DNA from: Marinicella algicola
Lineage (GTDB): Bacteria; Pseudomonadota; Gammaproteobacteria; Xanthomonadales; Marinicellaceae
NCBI RefSeq assembly: GCF_028401385.1
Contig: NZ_JAQOMR010000001.1
Coordinates: forward strand, 1,986,501 to 2,050,500
Direction: 5' to 3'
DNA length: 64,000 bases
The position numbers were made by a program, and so were the translations under genes. The notes under the pieces were generated by a model that saw only the letters and a program-made list of their open reading frames with translations, did no database searches and was not told where the DNA came from. Position 1 is the stretch's first letter; every line of letters starts with the position of its first letter. Of this stretch, positions 44,221 through 57,204 are shown one piece after another.

Positions 44221-44284
44221 AAGTTGTTGAGTGATATCAGAAGGATGTGATTCAACCACCTCTGCCAAGAACGTGGAGGATTGC

Positions 44285-45015
44285 ATGCCCTGGACTGATA
44301 TCACCCGCCTGCAGCATAACCGCGATCGCCTTCGCTATCCAACCGATTTGACGGATCGTGAGTGGGCTGTAATTGCTCCACTGATACCGCCGGCCAAGCC
44401 CGGTGGGCGGCCACGGAAAACGAATATGAGGGAAGTGGTGAACGCGATCCTTTATATTGCGGGCAGTGGCAGTCAATGGCGGGCACTGCCGAAGGACTTC
44501 CTCCGGTCTCCACGGTGCGAGGCTATTTCTATGGCTGGCGCGATATCGGCTTTTGGCAGACCATCAACCATCTGCTTGTCTGTGCTACGCGCGAACTGGA
44601 GGGGCGTGAGGCCTCGCCCACGGCCGGTGTCATCGACAGCCAGAGTGTCAAGACCACCGAAAGCGGCGGGGTTTCGGGCTACGACGCCGGCAAGAAGATC
44701 AAGGGCCGCAAGCGCCACATCATCACCGATACGATCGGGCTGATGCTGTTCGTGCTTGTCCATGCTGCCGATATCCAGGACCGCGACGGTGCGCCCGATG
44801 TCCTGAAAGCCATCCGCTACCGTTTCCCTGGTTGCGCCATGTCTTCGCAGATGGCGGCTATGCCGGGCAGAAGTTGCGAAGAGCGCTGCGCGGATGCGGC
44901 CAATGGAACCTTGAAATCATCAAGCGTTCCGACACAGCGAAAGGCTTTGAGGTTCTGCCACGCCGATGGGTGGTCGAGCGCACCTTCGGCTGGTTCGGTC
45001 GATGCCGTGGTAATC
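44285..45015 (+). pseudogene. IS5-family transposase, C-terminus lost, two frame breaks
   Basis: ATG 44285 after GGAGG gives YPTDLTDREWAVIAPLIPPA and the DDE-fold landmarks GVIDSQSVKTTESGG (first Asp), HVFADGGYAG (second Asp) and RRWVVERTFGWFGRC (Glu). The frame is broken near 44498-44502 and at 44826-44828. Just after the Glu block the coding sequence stops and the IS3 fragment begins, so the C-terminal tail and the right inverted repeat are missing. Inactive as it stands. Confidence 0.82.
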
Positions 45016-45046
45016 CTCCCTTTTTAACGGGGCTTTTTGGTAGAAT

Positions 45047-45651
45047 TCACGCAGCCATTTTCAGTTTCTGTGCGGGTGTCATTCCGCCGATGCCCATATT
45101 GGGTCGCTCGTTGTTATAGCTCCATAACCATTGTGTGGCGAACGCCTGCGCCTCTTCGATACTCTCGATGATGTATTGGTCAAGCCATTCGTGTCGTACT
45201 GTCCGGTTGTAGCGTTCGACATAAGCGTTCTGCTGCGGCTTTCCAGGCTGGATGTAATTCAGCGCAATGCCCTGATTTTCAGCCCAGTCCATAAGCCTTC
45301 CACTGACATATTCCGGGCCATTGTCAACACGTATTGCCAGCGGTTTGCCGCGCCACTCAATGATCTGGTTCAGGCTACGGATGACACGCTCCGCAGGTAG
45401 AGAGAAATCGACCTCAATGCCAAGCCCCTCACGGTTAAAGTCATCCAGAACATTCAAAAGCCGAAACTGCCGGCCATCGGCCAGCCGATCCGCCATAAAG
45501 TCCATGGACCAGACCGCGTTCGGCGTTGTCGGGACATTGAGTGTATCCGGTTTTTCCCGTTTCAGCCGCCGGCGTGGCTTGATCCTGAGGTTCAGCTCAA
45601 GCGCGCGGTAGATGCGATAAACACGCTTATGATTCCAGCGCCGTCCCTGTA
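45047..45651 (-). pseudogene. IS3-family transposase OrfB fragment, N-terminus cut by IS21
   Basis: Integrase-core transposase. Landmarks are [19 protein letters not shown] (first Asp), [17 protein letters not shown] (second Asp) and [19 protein letters not shown] (Glu). The C-terminus ends [18 protein letters not shown]. The reading frame continues across the boundary at 45651, but from there on the sequence belongs to the IS21 end, so about a quarter of OrfB and all of OrfA are gone. Inactive. Confidence 0.8.
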
Positions 45652-45774
45652 TGAGAACGGCGGTGCAAAAGTCGGCCACGAAAGCGGCGGAATAATCTCG
45701 TCCGCGGGCGGAGTAAAATCCGGCCACCTATCTTCCTTCTGCAATGAGCGCAGGAGGGACAGAGGATTTACACC

Positions 45775-48126
<2,352 letters not shown>

Positions 48127-48257
48127 AACCCTTCAGAAAATCGCTACGCAGGTATGAGGCCCCCGCTCGGGCTACGCCCTCCCGCGGGCCTCATACCTGC
48201 GCCCGAGGTGGCCGACTTTGCTCCGCCCCGTGGCCGGTTTTTACACCGCCGTTGACA

Positions 48258-48479
48258 ATCCGGCTATGGCTGCAAAGCACGAGCTGAACGTTCTGCAGGA
48301 ACATCTAGATCGATGGTCCAAGGAAACTCGATAAGTTTTACCCGACTTTAAAATGGATCGTTGGCAGCGAAAATCTCCAGCTCGAATAGCTTTCAGTCGA
48401 ACGTCGATTGCTGCAAAACCAACTGTCAAAATTGCAAAACCGCGCGTCACGCTACAACGCTACAGTCACGCTACACCAG
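48258..48479. other. Junction between IS21 and tRNA-Leu
   Basis: The sequence directly right of IS21 does not continue the IS3 fragment found on the left, so the insertion site has been rearranged. A short open stretch (KHELNVLQEHLDRWSKETR, ending at a TAA) could be a gene tail but matches nothing I know. The octamer ACGCTACA occurs three times in 48449-48476. Confidence 0.45.
48449..48476 (+). repeat. Three copies of ACGCTACA next to tRNA-Leu
   Basis: Two copies are adjacent and the third follows after three bases, ending four bases before the tRNA 3' end. Short, so chance is possible. The position beside a tRNA end is typical for integration scars. Confidence 0.4.
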
Positions 48480-48564
48480 TGGTGCGCGTGGAGGGACTCG
48501 AACCCCCACACCTTGCGGCGGCAGGACCTAAACCTGCTGCGTCTACCAATTCCGCCACACGCGC
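48480..48564 (-). tRNA. tRNA-Leu (anticodon UAG)
   Basis: The 85-base class II tRNA has acceptor GCGCGTG / CACGCGC, discriminator A, and encoded CCA at 48480-48482. The anticodon loop is TTTAGGT with TAG between CAGG and CCTG. The long variable arm CCGCCGCAAGGTG and the T-loop GGTTCGAGTCC are present. Its 3' end faces the accessory region on the left, the usual orientation for an island target. Confidence 0.96.
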
Positions 48565-48762
48565 CCGGCGCGCCATATCTCAATGGCGAGGCCACAGCCC
48601 TCATAGGCGAGCTGAAGACTGGATGCAACACCCTGCTCCGCTGAACACCGAACAGATATCGACAGAAGCCAGAAAAACAATCTTGGGTTGATTTTCTCGG
48701 ATTTAAATTGAGGCCCTGGCTGCAGCCGGTCCTCAACTTAGGACAGGCAGAGATCAAGCGCA

Positions 48763-49040
48763 TTATTGCTTCTGATCGCCGCCATCGTCCTCATCTTCAA
48801 AACGCTCCTTGACGTCTTCGATGATCATCATCAACGCCTCCCGCTTGGATTGGCACCCGTTTTGTCGGCCGAATTCTTCAATGAATTTAGCATGATCTGT
48901 CGTAATCACGGTCGACAGACTGGCAAGCCCCGCTCTTTGAAGCTTCGCCGAAAATTGCGCATATAGCGGTTCCAGGCTGCGCGCTCCTCATCAGTCCGTT
49001 CGGACTTTTGGCTATTTTCTTCCGCCCGATTCTGCATCAT
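48763..49040 (-). CDS. Small ribbon-helix-helix-like protein, one frame break
   Basis: ATG 49040 (MMQNRAEENSQKSERTDEER) opens a frame, with GGAAAGGGA upstream. One base is missing in the C run 48928-48931; after restoring it the frame reads GLASLSTVITTDHAKFIEEF and QSKREALMMIIEDVKERF and ends with an acidic tail (DEDDGGDQKQ) at 48763. The product has 92 residues. The final 50 residues resemble a CopG/RHH DNA-binding motif as in antitoxins or plasmid control proteins, but the match is by pattern only. No toxin gene is adjacent. Confidence 0.5.
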
Positions 49041-49592
49041 CTTGTTCCCTTTCCAGCTAAATCATATATGCACTTTATACGTGTTTTATCGCCGTAAATC
49101 AATTATAAATAGCAAAATCGAGAGGAGAGTGAAATATTATTCAATATATTACATGTGATATTAAAACATAAACAGCACTATTACTTGATAGATTGAATTT
49201 AAAACATCACTCAACGTCAGGCTTTTGACGTAGTATTAATGACATGCATAGACAGCGTTCTATGCTCATTCCGAAGCTGATTTCAACTTGACCTGCCGGC
49301 CTCTCTTGACGTAACAGTCAGATAACCACCTATCCGTGTATTTATACATATAGGATTATATTCCTATTTTGCAATCTTTTTTACCCACCCGCAAAATGCC
49401 TGCAGGTGCACGACTGGTGTCAGGATCGGGGCATTGTCACCCGACAAAACAGGACGGGCGGGACAAAGCTGCAGGCTGGCAGCATTGCGCCTGCTGAATT
49501 AACTCTGATGACACCCCGGAACACAGGTTTGCGATCCGACGCCAGTACCGTGCCGGTCGGCTGCAAATAAGGGGAAACGGGAGTGCTGCTGC
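49041..49592. other. A/T-rich intergenic region before lolD
   Basis: 552 bases. The part 49060-49250 is markedly A/T-rich, in contrast to lolD. It should hold the promoter of the small gene to the left. No coding sequence, repeat or RNA that I can support. Confidence 0.5.
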
Positions 49593-50288
49593 TCAGCCGG
49601 ACAAGCCGTCGCGGTCGACGATGAGACCGTCGCTCAGGGTCACACGGCGGTCCATCCGCTCGGCAATATCGAGATTGTGCGTAGCGATGAGCGCGGAAAG
49701 CCCAGACTGCCGAACCAGCGCCTCGAGCGCCTCGAATACATAGCCGGCTGTTCCGGGGTCGAGATTGCCGGTTGGCTCATCGGCAAGGAGCAAGCTCGGC
49801 GCATTGGCAACCGCACGGCCGATGGCCACACGCTGCTGCTCGCCACCGGAAAGCTCTGTGGGGCGGTGCTGGGCACGGTGACCGATCTTGAGATAATCGA
49901 GCATCTGGTCGGCGCGTTCTCCCGCCTCGCGTGGCGCAAGGCCGGCAATCATCTGCGGCAGCATGACGTTTTCCCGCGCCGTAAACTCAGGCAGAAGGTG
50001 ATGAAACTGATAGACAAAGCCGACATCATTGCGGCGCAAGGCAGTGCGCGCGTCATCGTCGAGCGCGGTCGCCTCGCGGCCATTGAGGAAAACCTCACCG
50101 GAGGTCGGCTTTTCAAGCAGGCCCGCGATCTGCAGCAGGGTCGATTTTCCCGTGCCCGATGGCGCCACGAGCGCCACCATTTCGCCCGGCATGAGCGTAA
50201 GCGATGCGCCCTTCAGAATCTGCAGGACACTGTCACCCTGCCCGTATTCATGCACGATCGACTTCAGTTCCAGTGACGGATTGGACAA
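49593..50288 (-). CDS. lolD: Lipoprotein-releasing ABC ATPase LolD
   Basis: ATPase of the LolCDE complex that extracts lipoproteins from the inner membrane. The 231-residue protein is intact. Walker A is [12 protein letters not shown] (residues 42-53), the signature is [14 protein letters not shown] and Walker B is [13 protein letters not shown]. The LolD-specific Q-loop region [18 protein letters not shown] is clear. It starts 12 bases after lolC ends, so the two are an operon. Confidence 0.95.
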   Translation of the reverse strand: MSNPSLELKSIVHEYGQGDSVLQILKGASLTLMPGEMVALVAPSGTGKSTLLQIAGLLEKPTSGEVFLNGREATALDDDARTALRRNDVGFVYQFHHLLPEFTARENVMLPQMIAGLAPREAGERADQMLDYLKIGHRAQHRPTELSGGEQQRVAIGRAVANAPSLLLADEPTGNLDPGTAGYVFEALEALVRQSGLSALIATHNLDIAERMDRRVTLSDGLIVDRDGLSG

Positions 50289-50300
50289 GGTATTCTCCCG

Positions 50301-51599
50301 CTATTCGTAGCGCAGTGCCTGAACCGGATCGAGACGGGAGGCGCGCCACGCCGGAAAGATCGTCGCGATGAATGAAAGCGTGAGCGCCATGACCACCACG
50401 GTCATCGTTTCGCCAAAACTCATTTCCGCCGGCAATGTGCTCAGGAAATAGAGCTGCGGGTCGAACAGCACCGTGCCACTCACCCAAGAGAAGAACTGCC
50501 GGATCGATTCGATGTTGAGGCAGACGACGACGCCGAGAAAAACGCCTGCAAATGTGCCCACAGTGCCGATCGCCGCCCCGGTCATGAAGAAAATCCGCAT
50601 GATGGCGCCTGAGGTCGCGCCCATGGTGCGCAGGATCGCGATGTCCGGCCCCTTATCCTTTACCAGCATGATCAGTCCGGAAATAATATTGAGTGCTGCC
50701 ACGATCACGATCAGTGTCAGGATCATGAACATCACATTCCGCTCGACCTCCAGCGCGCTGAAGAATGTCCGGTTATTCTGTCGCCAGTCGGAAATCTGGA
50801 TATCCTCGCCCGCCGCCGCCCGTATCGCCGGGATAATGGCATCGACGTCGTCGGGATGATCGATGAACACCTCGATACTCTGCACCTTGTCGCCGGCGTT
50901 AAAATAGGCCTGGGCCTGGCCAAGCGGCATGAAGATGATCGAGGCATCATATTCCGACATGCCGATCTCAAAAATGCCGGAGATGGTATAGGCCTTGACC
51001 CGTGGATTGACGCCAAAGGGGTAACATCGCCTTCCGGCGAGATCATGGTGATCCGGTCACCGGCAAAAGGCCGAGCGAGCGCGCCATGCGTGACCCGATC
51101 AGAACCCCCTCGCCGCTGGTGTAGCCGACCATGTCGCCCTCGACGATATTTTCGGACACCATGTCGAGCTTCAGCATGTCGTCTGGGCGAACGCCGCGCA
51201 CCAGCGCACCGCTGCCCGCTCCTTGCGCGCCGGAGACCAGCGCCTGGCCCTCGACCAGCGGAAAGGCAAGACGAACCCCTCAACGCCCTCGATACGCTGC
51301 GTCAACGCCGCATAATCGGGAAAAGGCTGCCCCGCTGGCAACACGACGATATGGCCGTTGATCCCGAGAATACGGCTGACCAGTTCACTGCGGAACCCGT
51401 TCATCACCGCCATCACGATGATCAGCGTGGCGACGCCGAGCATGATCCCGAGGAATGAGAAGCCGGCAATCACCGAGATGAAGGCTTCCTTGCGGCGCGA
51501 GCGCAGATACCGCCAAGCCACCATGCGCTCGAAAACGGAAAAAGGCTTCGCCCTTGCGGGGTTTCCGGCAGTCGTCTGGTCGGGTTCGGCCGCAGCCAT
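50301..51599 (-). CDS. lolC: Lipoprotein-releasing permease LolC/E, two frame breaks
   Basis: Membrane subunit of the lipoprotein exporter. The N-terminus has FERMVAWRYLRSRRKEAFIS and a first helix. The periplasmic domain follows, and the FtsX-like three-helix domain with ALNIISGLIMLVKDKGPDIA is at the C-terminus, ending RLDPVQALRYE. Breaks lie in the C run 51276-51279 and the G run 51018-51021; repairs give FPLVEGQALVSG and TPFGVNPRVKAY. Repaired length is about 433 residues. It lies between proS and lolD. Confidence 0.93.
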
Positions 51600-51612
51600 C
51601 TACACGTCCTCC

Positions 51613-52941
51613 TCAGCGCCCGGCAGTCAGCCTGGCAATCGCAGCGTCCACCGACATGGTTTCGCGTTCGCCGGACTTGCGGCGCTTCACTTCGACCTCA
51701 CCGGCGGCGACGCCGCGCGGGCCGACTACGATCTGATTCGGCACCCCGATCAGATCAGCGGTGGCGAACTTCGCCCCCGCACGCTCGTCAGTGTCATCAT
51801 AGAGGACATCAAGACCGGCATTGGAAAGCGCCTCATAGAGCTGCTCGCTGACATTGCTGCAGCCCTCATCGGAGACTTTCATATTAATGATCACCGCGTC
51901 GAAGGGTGCGACAGAGTCCGGCCATATGATACCGTTTTCGTCATGAGAGGCTTCGATGATGGCGGGAACAAGGCGTGTCGGGCCAATGCCGTAGGAGCCC
52001 ATATGCACGGGATGCTCCTTGCCGTCCGGACCCTGCACGACGGCGCTCATCGGCTCGGAATACTTTGTGCCAAAATAGAAGATGTGCCCGACCTCAATAC
52101 CGCGCGCGGAAAGCCGTTCGCCCTCGGGCAACGCATCGAAGGCGGCCGCATCGTGCATCTCGTCGGTTGCCGCATAGACAGATGTCCACTGATCGAAAAT
52201 GCCTTTCAGGGTTTCGACATTGTCGAAATCGAGATCCGTGGCGGGAATGTCGAAATTCACAAAATCCCGGTGGCAGAACACTTCCGATTCGCCGGTTTCG
52301 GCAAGAATGATGAATTCATGGCTGAGATTGCCGCCAATCGGACCTGTATCGGCGCGCATGGGAATGGCGCGAAGGCCGAGCCGGTCGAACGTCCGCAGGT
52401 AAGCCGCAAACATCTTGCGATAGGAGTGTTCTGCACCCTCCAGCGTCAGGTCGAAGGAGTAGGCGTCCTTCATCATGAATTCGCGCGAACGCATGGTGCC
52501 GAAACGCGGACGGATCTCGTCGCGGAATTTCCACTGGATATGATAGAGGTTGAGCGGAAGCTGCTTGTACGATTTCACCGAGGAACGGAAGATCTCGGTG
52601 ATCATTTCCTCATTGGTGGGGCCGAACAGCATGGCGCGGTCCTGACGGTCGGTAATGCGCAGCATTTCCTTGCCATAGGCCTCGTAGCGCCCGCTTTCGA
52701 TCCAAAGATCGGCAGACTGCATGGTCGGCATCAGCAGTTCCACCGCACCGGCGCGGTCCTGTTCCTCGCGGATAATGCGGTTGACCTTGTCGAGAACCCG
52801 CTTGCCGAGCGGCAGCCAAGAGTAAATTCCCTGCCCGTGCTGGCGGACCATCCCTGCACGCAGCATGAAGCGGTGCGAGACAATCTCGGCCTCCTTGGGG
52901 GTTTCCTTCAGGATAGGCAGGAAATATCGGGAAAGACGCAT
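51613..52941 (-). CDS. proS: Prolyl-tRNA synthetase, short (no insertion domain) type
   Basis: Class II synthetase for tRNA-Pro. ATG 52941 ([20 protein letters not shown]) gives 442 residues, intact. Motif 2 is [20 protein letters not shown], motif 3 is [17 protein letters not shown] and the C-terminal anticodon-binding domain follows directly. The editing insertion of about 180 residues found in enteric ProRS is absent, as in most Alphaproteobacteria, where a free YbaK-type protein edits instead. The gene heads the proS-lolC-lolD operon. Confidence 0.96.
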   Translation of the reverse strand: MRLSRYFLPILKETPKEAEIVSHRFMLRAGMVRQHGQGIYSWLPLGKRVLDKVNRIIREEQDRAGAVELLMPTMQSADLWIESGRYEAYGKEMLRITDRQDRAMLFGPTNEEMITEIFRSSVKSYKQLPLNLYHIQWKFRDEIRPRFGTMRSREFMMKDAYSFDLTLEGAEHSYRKMFAAYLRTFDRLGLRAIPMRADTGPIGGNLSHEFIILAETGESEVFCHRDFVNFDIPATDLDFDNVETLKGIFDQWTSVYAATDEMHDAAAFDALPEGERLSARGIEVGHIFYFGTKYSEPMSAVVQGPDGKEHPVHMGSYGIGPTRLVPAIIEASHDENGIIWPDSVAPFDAVIINMKVSDEGCSNVSEQLYEALSNAGLDVLYDDTDERAGAKFATADLIGVPNQIVVGPRGVAAGEVEVKRRKSGERETMSVDAAIARLTAGR

Positions 52942-53189
52942 CGTTAGCTGCTTTCTTGTCGTCATCCCGGCAAGCCGGGAATCGATTTGATATCGGGTTT
53001 ATTCACGGTCCTTTTAGCGGCTTCCGCAGCAGAGTTAAAGCCGTGAAACAAGTCACGAACAAAACTCGCATCGCACGCCGGATAACCAGCCTTGACAGAT
53101 GTCAAGCACACGAAACGGTACAGAACACAGTAAAGTGTTTGTCAAACTCAAAAACTCTTCTGACTGTCGCAAAAATGCAAAATAGGGGA

Positions 53190-53371
53190 TGACAAAGCCC
53201 AATCATTGGGCTAGCTTAAGCTCATAAAACAGGCAGGGAGCTTAAATTCTTGCCTTTTCTTCGCGGTCAAGTCTTGGGAGGATCGATCCAGGCGCGCCTG
53301 TTCGCAGCCCCGGTAACGGAACGGATCACGCGATACTTGAAAAACAAGGCCTGAGGCCTTGTTTTTTTGTT
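53190..53371 (+). ncRNA. Possible structured small RNA with its own terminator
   Basis: Several nested inverted repeats lie on the plus strand: AGCCCAA/TTGGGCT (53196-53212), TTAAGCTC/GAGCTTAA (53216-53223 with 53238-53245), GGATCGATCC (about 53279-53288), and TCAAGT pairing with ACTTGA further on. An 11-base-stem terminator ends it at 53341. No frame of note crosses it. The region lies between proS (minus) and the OMP gene (plus), and nothing upstream on the plus strand accounts for the terminator. The family is not known to me. Confidence 0.4.
53341..53368 (+). terminator. Strong intrinsic terminator
   Basis: AAAACAAGGCC, a three-base loop TGA, GGCCTTGTTTT and further T residues. Perfect 11-base stem. 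It ends the possible small RNA and insulates the OMP gene. Confidence 0.88.
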
Positions 53372-53502
53372 TTCTCGACACGGGTTTTGCCCGTTAGTAC
53401 TTTTTGCCACAAACCCAGTCTCATTGCCCGCCGCATTGACCCGTTACCGCGATTGCCGGACAACGCCCTATCGACAATACACGTCAAGGGATCAGACCGG
53501 CC

Positions 53503-54122
53503 GTGCACTGCAACCGAAAAACCTCCGTCTTTGCGGCCTTGTCCGCCGCCTGTCTTGCAGCCTTCTCCGTAAACGCACGGGCGGCCGATGTTTCCGACGC
53601 CTTCTATCTTGATCTTTCCGGCGGTCCGGCCGCCTTCATGCTGCATATGAACGAGGATGCGCTCAATGATGTGATCGCCGATACCTATTGGGGAATCGAT
53701 GGCCGTCTCGGTATCTGCAGCAAGGGACCGTTCAACCTGTGTGCCGGCTTGACGGGCTTTGCCGCACTTGGTGACTCAACCAAGGCAGTCGAGAGCCGCA
53801 TGGGCGGTGGTAAAACCGAGACCGATCTGAGCTCGATTGGGGCCTATGTCCAGGGCAAGGCCAATCTCGGGCTGATGACCTTTTCACCCTACGCCGGATA
53901 CCGACAGGTTTTCGGCGATGTCTCGATCGACAACAACAACCGCTTTTCACCGGCGGACATTGATACCGGCGCCCTCTTTGGCGGTCTTGAGAGCAGCATC
54001 AAGTTTTTACCCACCGATCTTGAACTCGGCGCCCGTATCGAATACGGCCGTTCAACCGGCGACAGCGGTGCAGCAGATTTCGATTACGGCCTCGCCAGCG
54101 CATTTTGCGCTTACGGTTCTGA
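53503..54122 (+). CDS. Outer-membrane beta-barrel protein, one frame break
   Basis: A GTG start at 53503 gives a signal peptide (MHCNRKTSVFAALSAACLAA to NARAADV). The mature part alternates hydrophobic and polar residues as in barrel strands (FYLDLSGGPAAF, LTGFAALGDS, FSPYAGYRQVFGD). A missing base near 54098-54103 hides the true end; repaired, it finishes ILRLRF followed by TGA at 54120, and a terminal phenylalanine is what the Bam machine recognises. Length is about 206 residues. Function unknown. It converges on the DUF1467 gene with one base between the two stops. Confidence 0.68.
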
Positions 54123-54123
54123 A

Positions 54124-54402
54124 TCAGGACGTCCAGAACAGGGCGGAGAGATCATCCAGCCCGTAGCCCGCGACGATCACCACAAGATACCAGGCCGCAA
54201 ACAAAAGCGCTGCCACCAGAGAGGTCCAGAGGATAACGCGCCACGGCCGAAACCGATGCGGCGCACTGGCCGTGGTTCCGGGCACCACATCACCCTCCTC
54301 GTCCTGAGTGCGCAGACCGAAGGGCAACACGGCGAACAGTGTGACCCACCAGATGACGAAATAGACCGCGAAGGCGGAAAACAGCGACACGGAAACCTCC
54401 AC
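54124..54402 (-). CDS. DUF1467 family membrane protein
   Basis: 92 residues with two membrane helices, FSAFAVYFVIWWVTLFAVLPFGLRTQ and ILWTSLVAALLFAAWYLVV, separated by an acidic loop. The short stretch WWVTLFAVLPFG is the family mark. Role unknown; the gene lies near proS and rnj in many Rhizobiales (from memory). Intact. Confidence 0.85.
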   Translation of the reverse strand: MEVSVSLFSAFAVYFVIWWVTLFAVLPFGLRTQDEEGDVVPGTTASAPHRFRPWRVILWTSLVAALLFAAWYLVVIVAGYGLDDLSALFWTS

Positions 54403-54602
54403 TCCTGACGATGTCGTTTTCTACGTGCGACCAGTAGACCGTTTTTCCGCGCTCATGCAACTCTTGTCATTTCCCTCAACGTCATTGCGCTTTGCTACGT
54501 TTGTCCCGCGGTAAGGCGAAAGACATCATCCCCGGTGCCACCGCCTGTATCAAAAAGGAACCGCCAAAACGATGCCCTTTCGTAGATAATCAGCATCCAG
54601 CC

Positions 54603-55748
54603 TCAGAAGCAGTCGGCCAGAAGCGCCCTGGTGTTCTCGAGCGTCATCTCAACCGGATTGCCGCCCGTGCTCGGGTCGTCGAGCGCCATTGACGCCAATT
54701 CATCGATGCGGTCCGGTGCAATGCCCATTGCGGTCAGGTTTTCCGGCACGCCAAGCTCGGCTCTGAATTCGAGCACAAAATTGTAGAAGCCGTCATAGCC
54801 GCCCGAAATCCCGAGATAATCGGCCGCCAGTTTCAGCCTGGCGGCAATTTTCTCGCGGTTGAAACGCAAGACCGGTGGCATCACCACCGCATTGGTCATG
54901 CCGTGATGGGTGTTGTAGACCGCCCCGAGCGGATGGGAAATCGCGTGAATGGCGCCGAGCCCCTTCTGGAACGCAACGGCCCCCATGGCGGCGGCACTCA
55001 TCATCTCTGCACGCGCTTCAATGTTTTCCGGCTCATGATAGACCTTGGGAAGATTATCCTTCACCAGCCGCAACCCCTCAAGCGCAATCCCGTGCGACAT
55101 CGGGTGATAATGCGGCGAGCAATAGGCCTCAAGGCAATGGGCGAAGGCATCGAGGCCGGTGCCTGCGGTGATGATCTTCGGCATGCCGACCGTCAGTTCC
55201 GGATCGCAGATCACCACGCCCGGCAGAAGTTTCGGATGGAAGATGATCTTCTTCACATGGGTCTCGGAATTGGTGAGTACCCCTGCCCGACCGACTTCCG
55301 ATCCCGTTCCCGCCGTTGTCGGCACCGCGATGATCGGCGCAATGGCGTATGCATCGGCGCGAGTCCACCAGTCGCCTATATCCTCGAAGTCCCAGACGGG
55401 CCGGGTCTGGCCGGCCATCATCGCCACCAGCTTGCCGAGATCGAGCCCCGAGCCGCCGCCAAAGGCAATCACACCGTCATGGCCACCATTCCTGAACGCG
55501 GCGATGCCATCGGCGAGGTTGTTTTCGTTCGGGTTCGGATCGACGTCCGAAAACAAGGCTGTATCCAGTCCGCCATCGGCGAGGATCCTGAGTGCGTTCT
55601 GCGTGATCGGCAGGTTTGCCAGCCCCTTGTCGGTGACCAGCAGCGGATTGGTCATCCCGAGACTCTTGCAGGCTTGGGCAAGCTCGGTAATGCGACCCGC
55701 ACCGAACCTGATGGCGGTTGGATAACTCCAGTTGGCTGTGAGGCTCAT
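54603..55748 (-). CDS. Iron-containing alcohol dehydrogenase
   Basis: Group III NAD-dependent dehydrogenase. The cofactor motif is FGGGSGLDLGKLVA, and metal ligands lie in GLDAFAHCLEAYCS and AISHPLGAVYNTHHG. ATG 55748 overlaps the ALDH stop by four bases (ATGA), so the two are translationally coupled. Length 381 residues, intact. It is the last gene of the TRAP operon. The substrate is not fixed by sequence; in this context an alcohol or amino-alcohol oxidation feeding the aldehyde dehydrogenase is likely. Confidence 0.9.
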   Translation of the reverse strand: MSLTANWSYPTAIRFGAGRITELAQACKSLGMTNPLLVTDKGLANLPITQNALRILADGGLDTALFSDVDPNPNENNLADGIAAFRNGGHDGVIAFGGGSGLDLGKLVAMMAGQTRPVWDFEDIGDWWTRADAYAIAPIIAVPTTAGTGSEVGRAGVLTNSETHVKKIIFHPKLLPGVVICDPELTVGMPKIITAGTGLDAFAHCLEAYCSPHYHPMSHGIALEGLRLVKDNLPKVYHEPENIEARAEMMSAAAMGAVAFQKGLGAIHAISHPLGAVYNTHHGMTNAVVMPPVLRFNREKIAARLKLAADYLGISGGYDGFYNFVLEFRAELGVPENLTAMGIAPDRIDELASMALDDPSTGGNPVEMTLENTRALLADCF

Positions 55749-57129
55749 TTTGTGACTTTCTTCATATGGTATGACTTCGGCCGGGTCAGGTTGTGGTAGC
55801 CGATAAGGGAAAGCGAACCGCCGCGACCTGTGTTCTTGCACCCCGTCCAGCAAAGCGCCGGATCGAGATAGTCCGCCCTGTTCATGAACACGGTCCCGGT
55901 TTCGATGCGGGCACCGAGTGCTGCCGCGCGCTCGGGATCGGCGGTCCAGAGCGATGCGGTCAGGCCGTATTCGCTGTCATTCATCAGGAAAGCGCCTCTT
56001 CATCGGAGGTAACCTTCATGATGCCGACCACCGGACCGAAACTTTCCTCGCGCATCACGCTCATCGAATGATCGACATTCACCAGAACCTGCGGCGCAAG
56101 GTAGGTGCCGCCATCATCCTCGGGAAACAGTTTTGGGTCGACCAGCGGCGTTGCACCGGCCGCGACCGCTTCTTCAATCTGCTTTCTGACGACAGCGGCA
56201 AAACGCCTGTTCGCCATCGGCCCAAGGGTCGTCGCCTCATCAAACGGATTGCCAAGCTTGTAGGCAGAGGCGAAGGCAGCAGCCTTTTCCACAAACGCAT
56301 CATAGAGACTGTCGATCACATAGATGCGCTCGATGCCGCAGCAGCACTGCCCGGCATTGAACATCGCCCCGTCCATCAGCGTCGCGACTGCGGCGTCGAG
56401 ATCGGCATCCTCCATCACATAGCCCGGGTCCTTGCCACCAAGTTCCAGCCCCATCGGCGTGAACGTACCGGCTGCCGCGCGCTCCATCTGGCGCCCGCCT
56501 TCCACCGAACCGGTGAAATTGATGAAATCGAAGCTCTTTGCCGCAATCAGTTCGGATGTCGTTGCATGATCGAGGAAAAGGTTCTGAAACAGGTCTTCCG
56601 GGATACCGGCAGAGACGAAGGCTTGGACGATGCGCTCACCGACGAGAAGCGTCTGGCTGGCATGTTTGATGATCACCGCGTTTCCGGCAATCAGCGCCGG
56701 AACGATGGTGTTGATCGCCGTCATATACGGATAATTCCACGGCGCGATGACGAAAACAACGCCATGCGGCTCACGCGCGATATAGCGCCGGAAGTTGCCG
56801 CTGTCCTCAAGCGCAATAGGCGCCAGCCCCTGTTCGGCAATGCTGGCCATATAGTCGGCACGCTCGTTGACGCCGCCGAACTCGCCGCCATAGCGCACCG
56901 GCCGGCCCATCATCCAGGCAAGCTCCTCAACCACCGCGTCACTCATGGCATTGAGCGCCTTCACGCCCGCCTGAACCAGCGAAACCCGCTCTTCAAGCGG
57001 TCGCGTGGCCCAATCTTTCTGGGCCGTGCGCGCCTTTGCGACCGCAGCACTTGCGGTATCAGCGGACATTGCCTCCCGCTCGGCATAAACCGATCCGTCG
57101 ATCGGTGAAATACATTGGATCATCGTCAT
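55745..57129 (-). CDS. Aldehyde dehydrogenase, one frame break
   Basis: NAD(P)-dependent oxidation of an aldehyde to the acid. Landmarks are VIAPWNYPYMTAINTIVPAL, FTGSVEGGRQM, the general base Glu in LELGGKDPGYV and the catalytic Cys in FNAGQCCCGIERIYV (three adjacent cysteines). A missing base at 55987-55990 separates the last 78 residues (MNDSEYGLTASLWTAD). Repaired length is about 461 residues. Start choice among ATGs at 57123, 57129 and 57138 is open. It precedes the iron alcohol dehydrogenase in the operon. Confidence 0.9.
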
Positions 57130-57204
57130 GATCACCATCCTGTCATTTGCGATTTTCTCTCAAGGCAGTGCGCCAAAGACCCTCTTTAGGTCCAGCGCAC
57201 GCCT

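Noticed and set aside
51358..52947. A 529-codon open frame antisense to proS and the end of lolC
   Set aside because: It spans two well-supported genes on the opposite strand and has no family features.
53092..53105. TTGACAGATGTCAA as a paired divergent promoter for proS and the small RNA
   Set aside because: The palindrome is perfect around GA, but no convincing -10 box at 16-18 bases is found on either strand.
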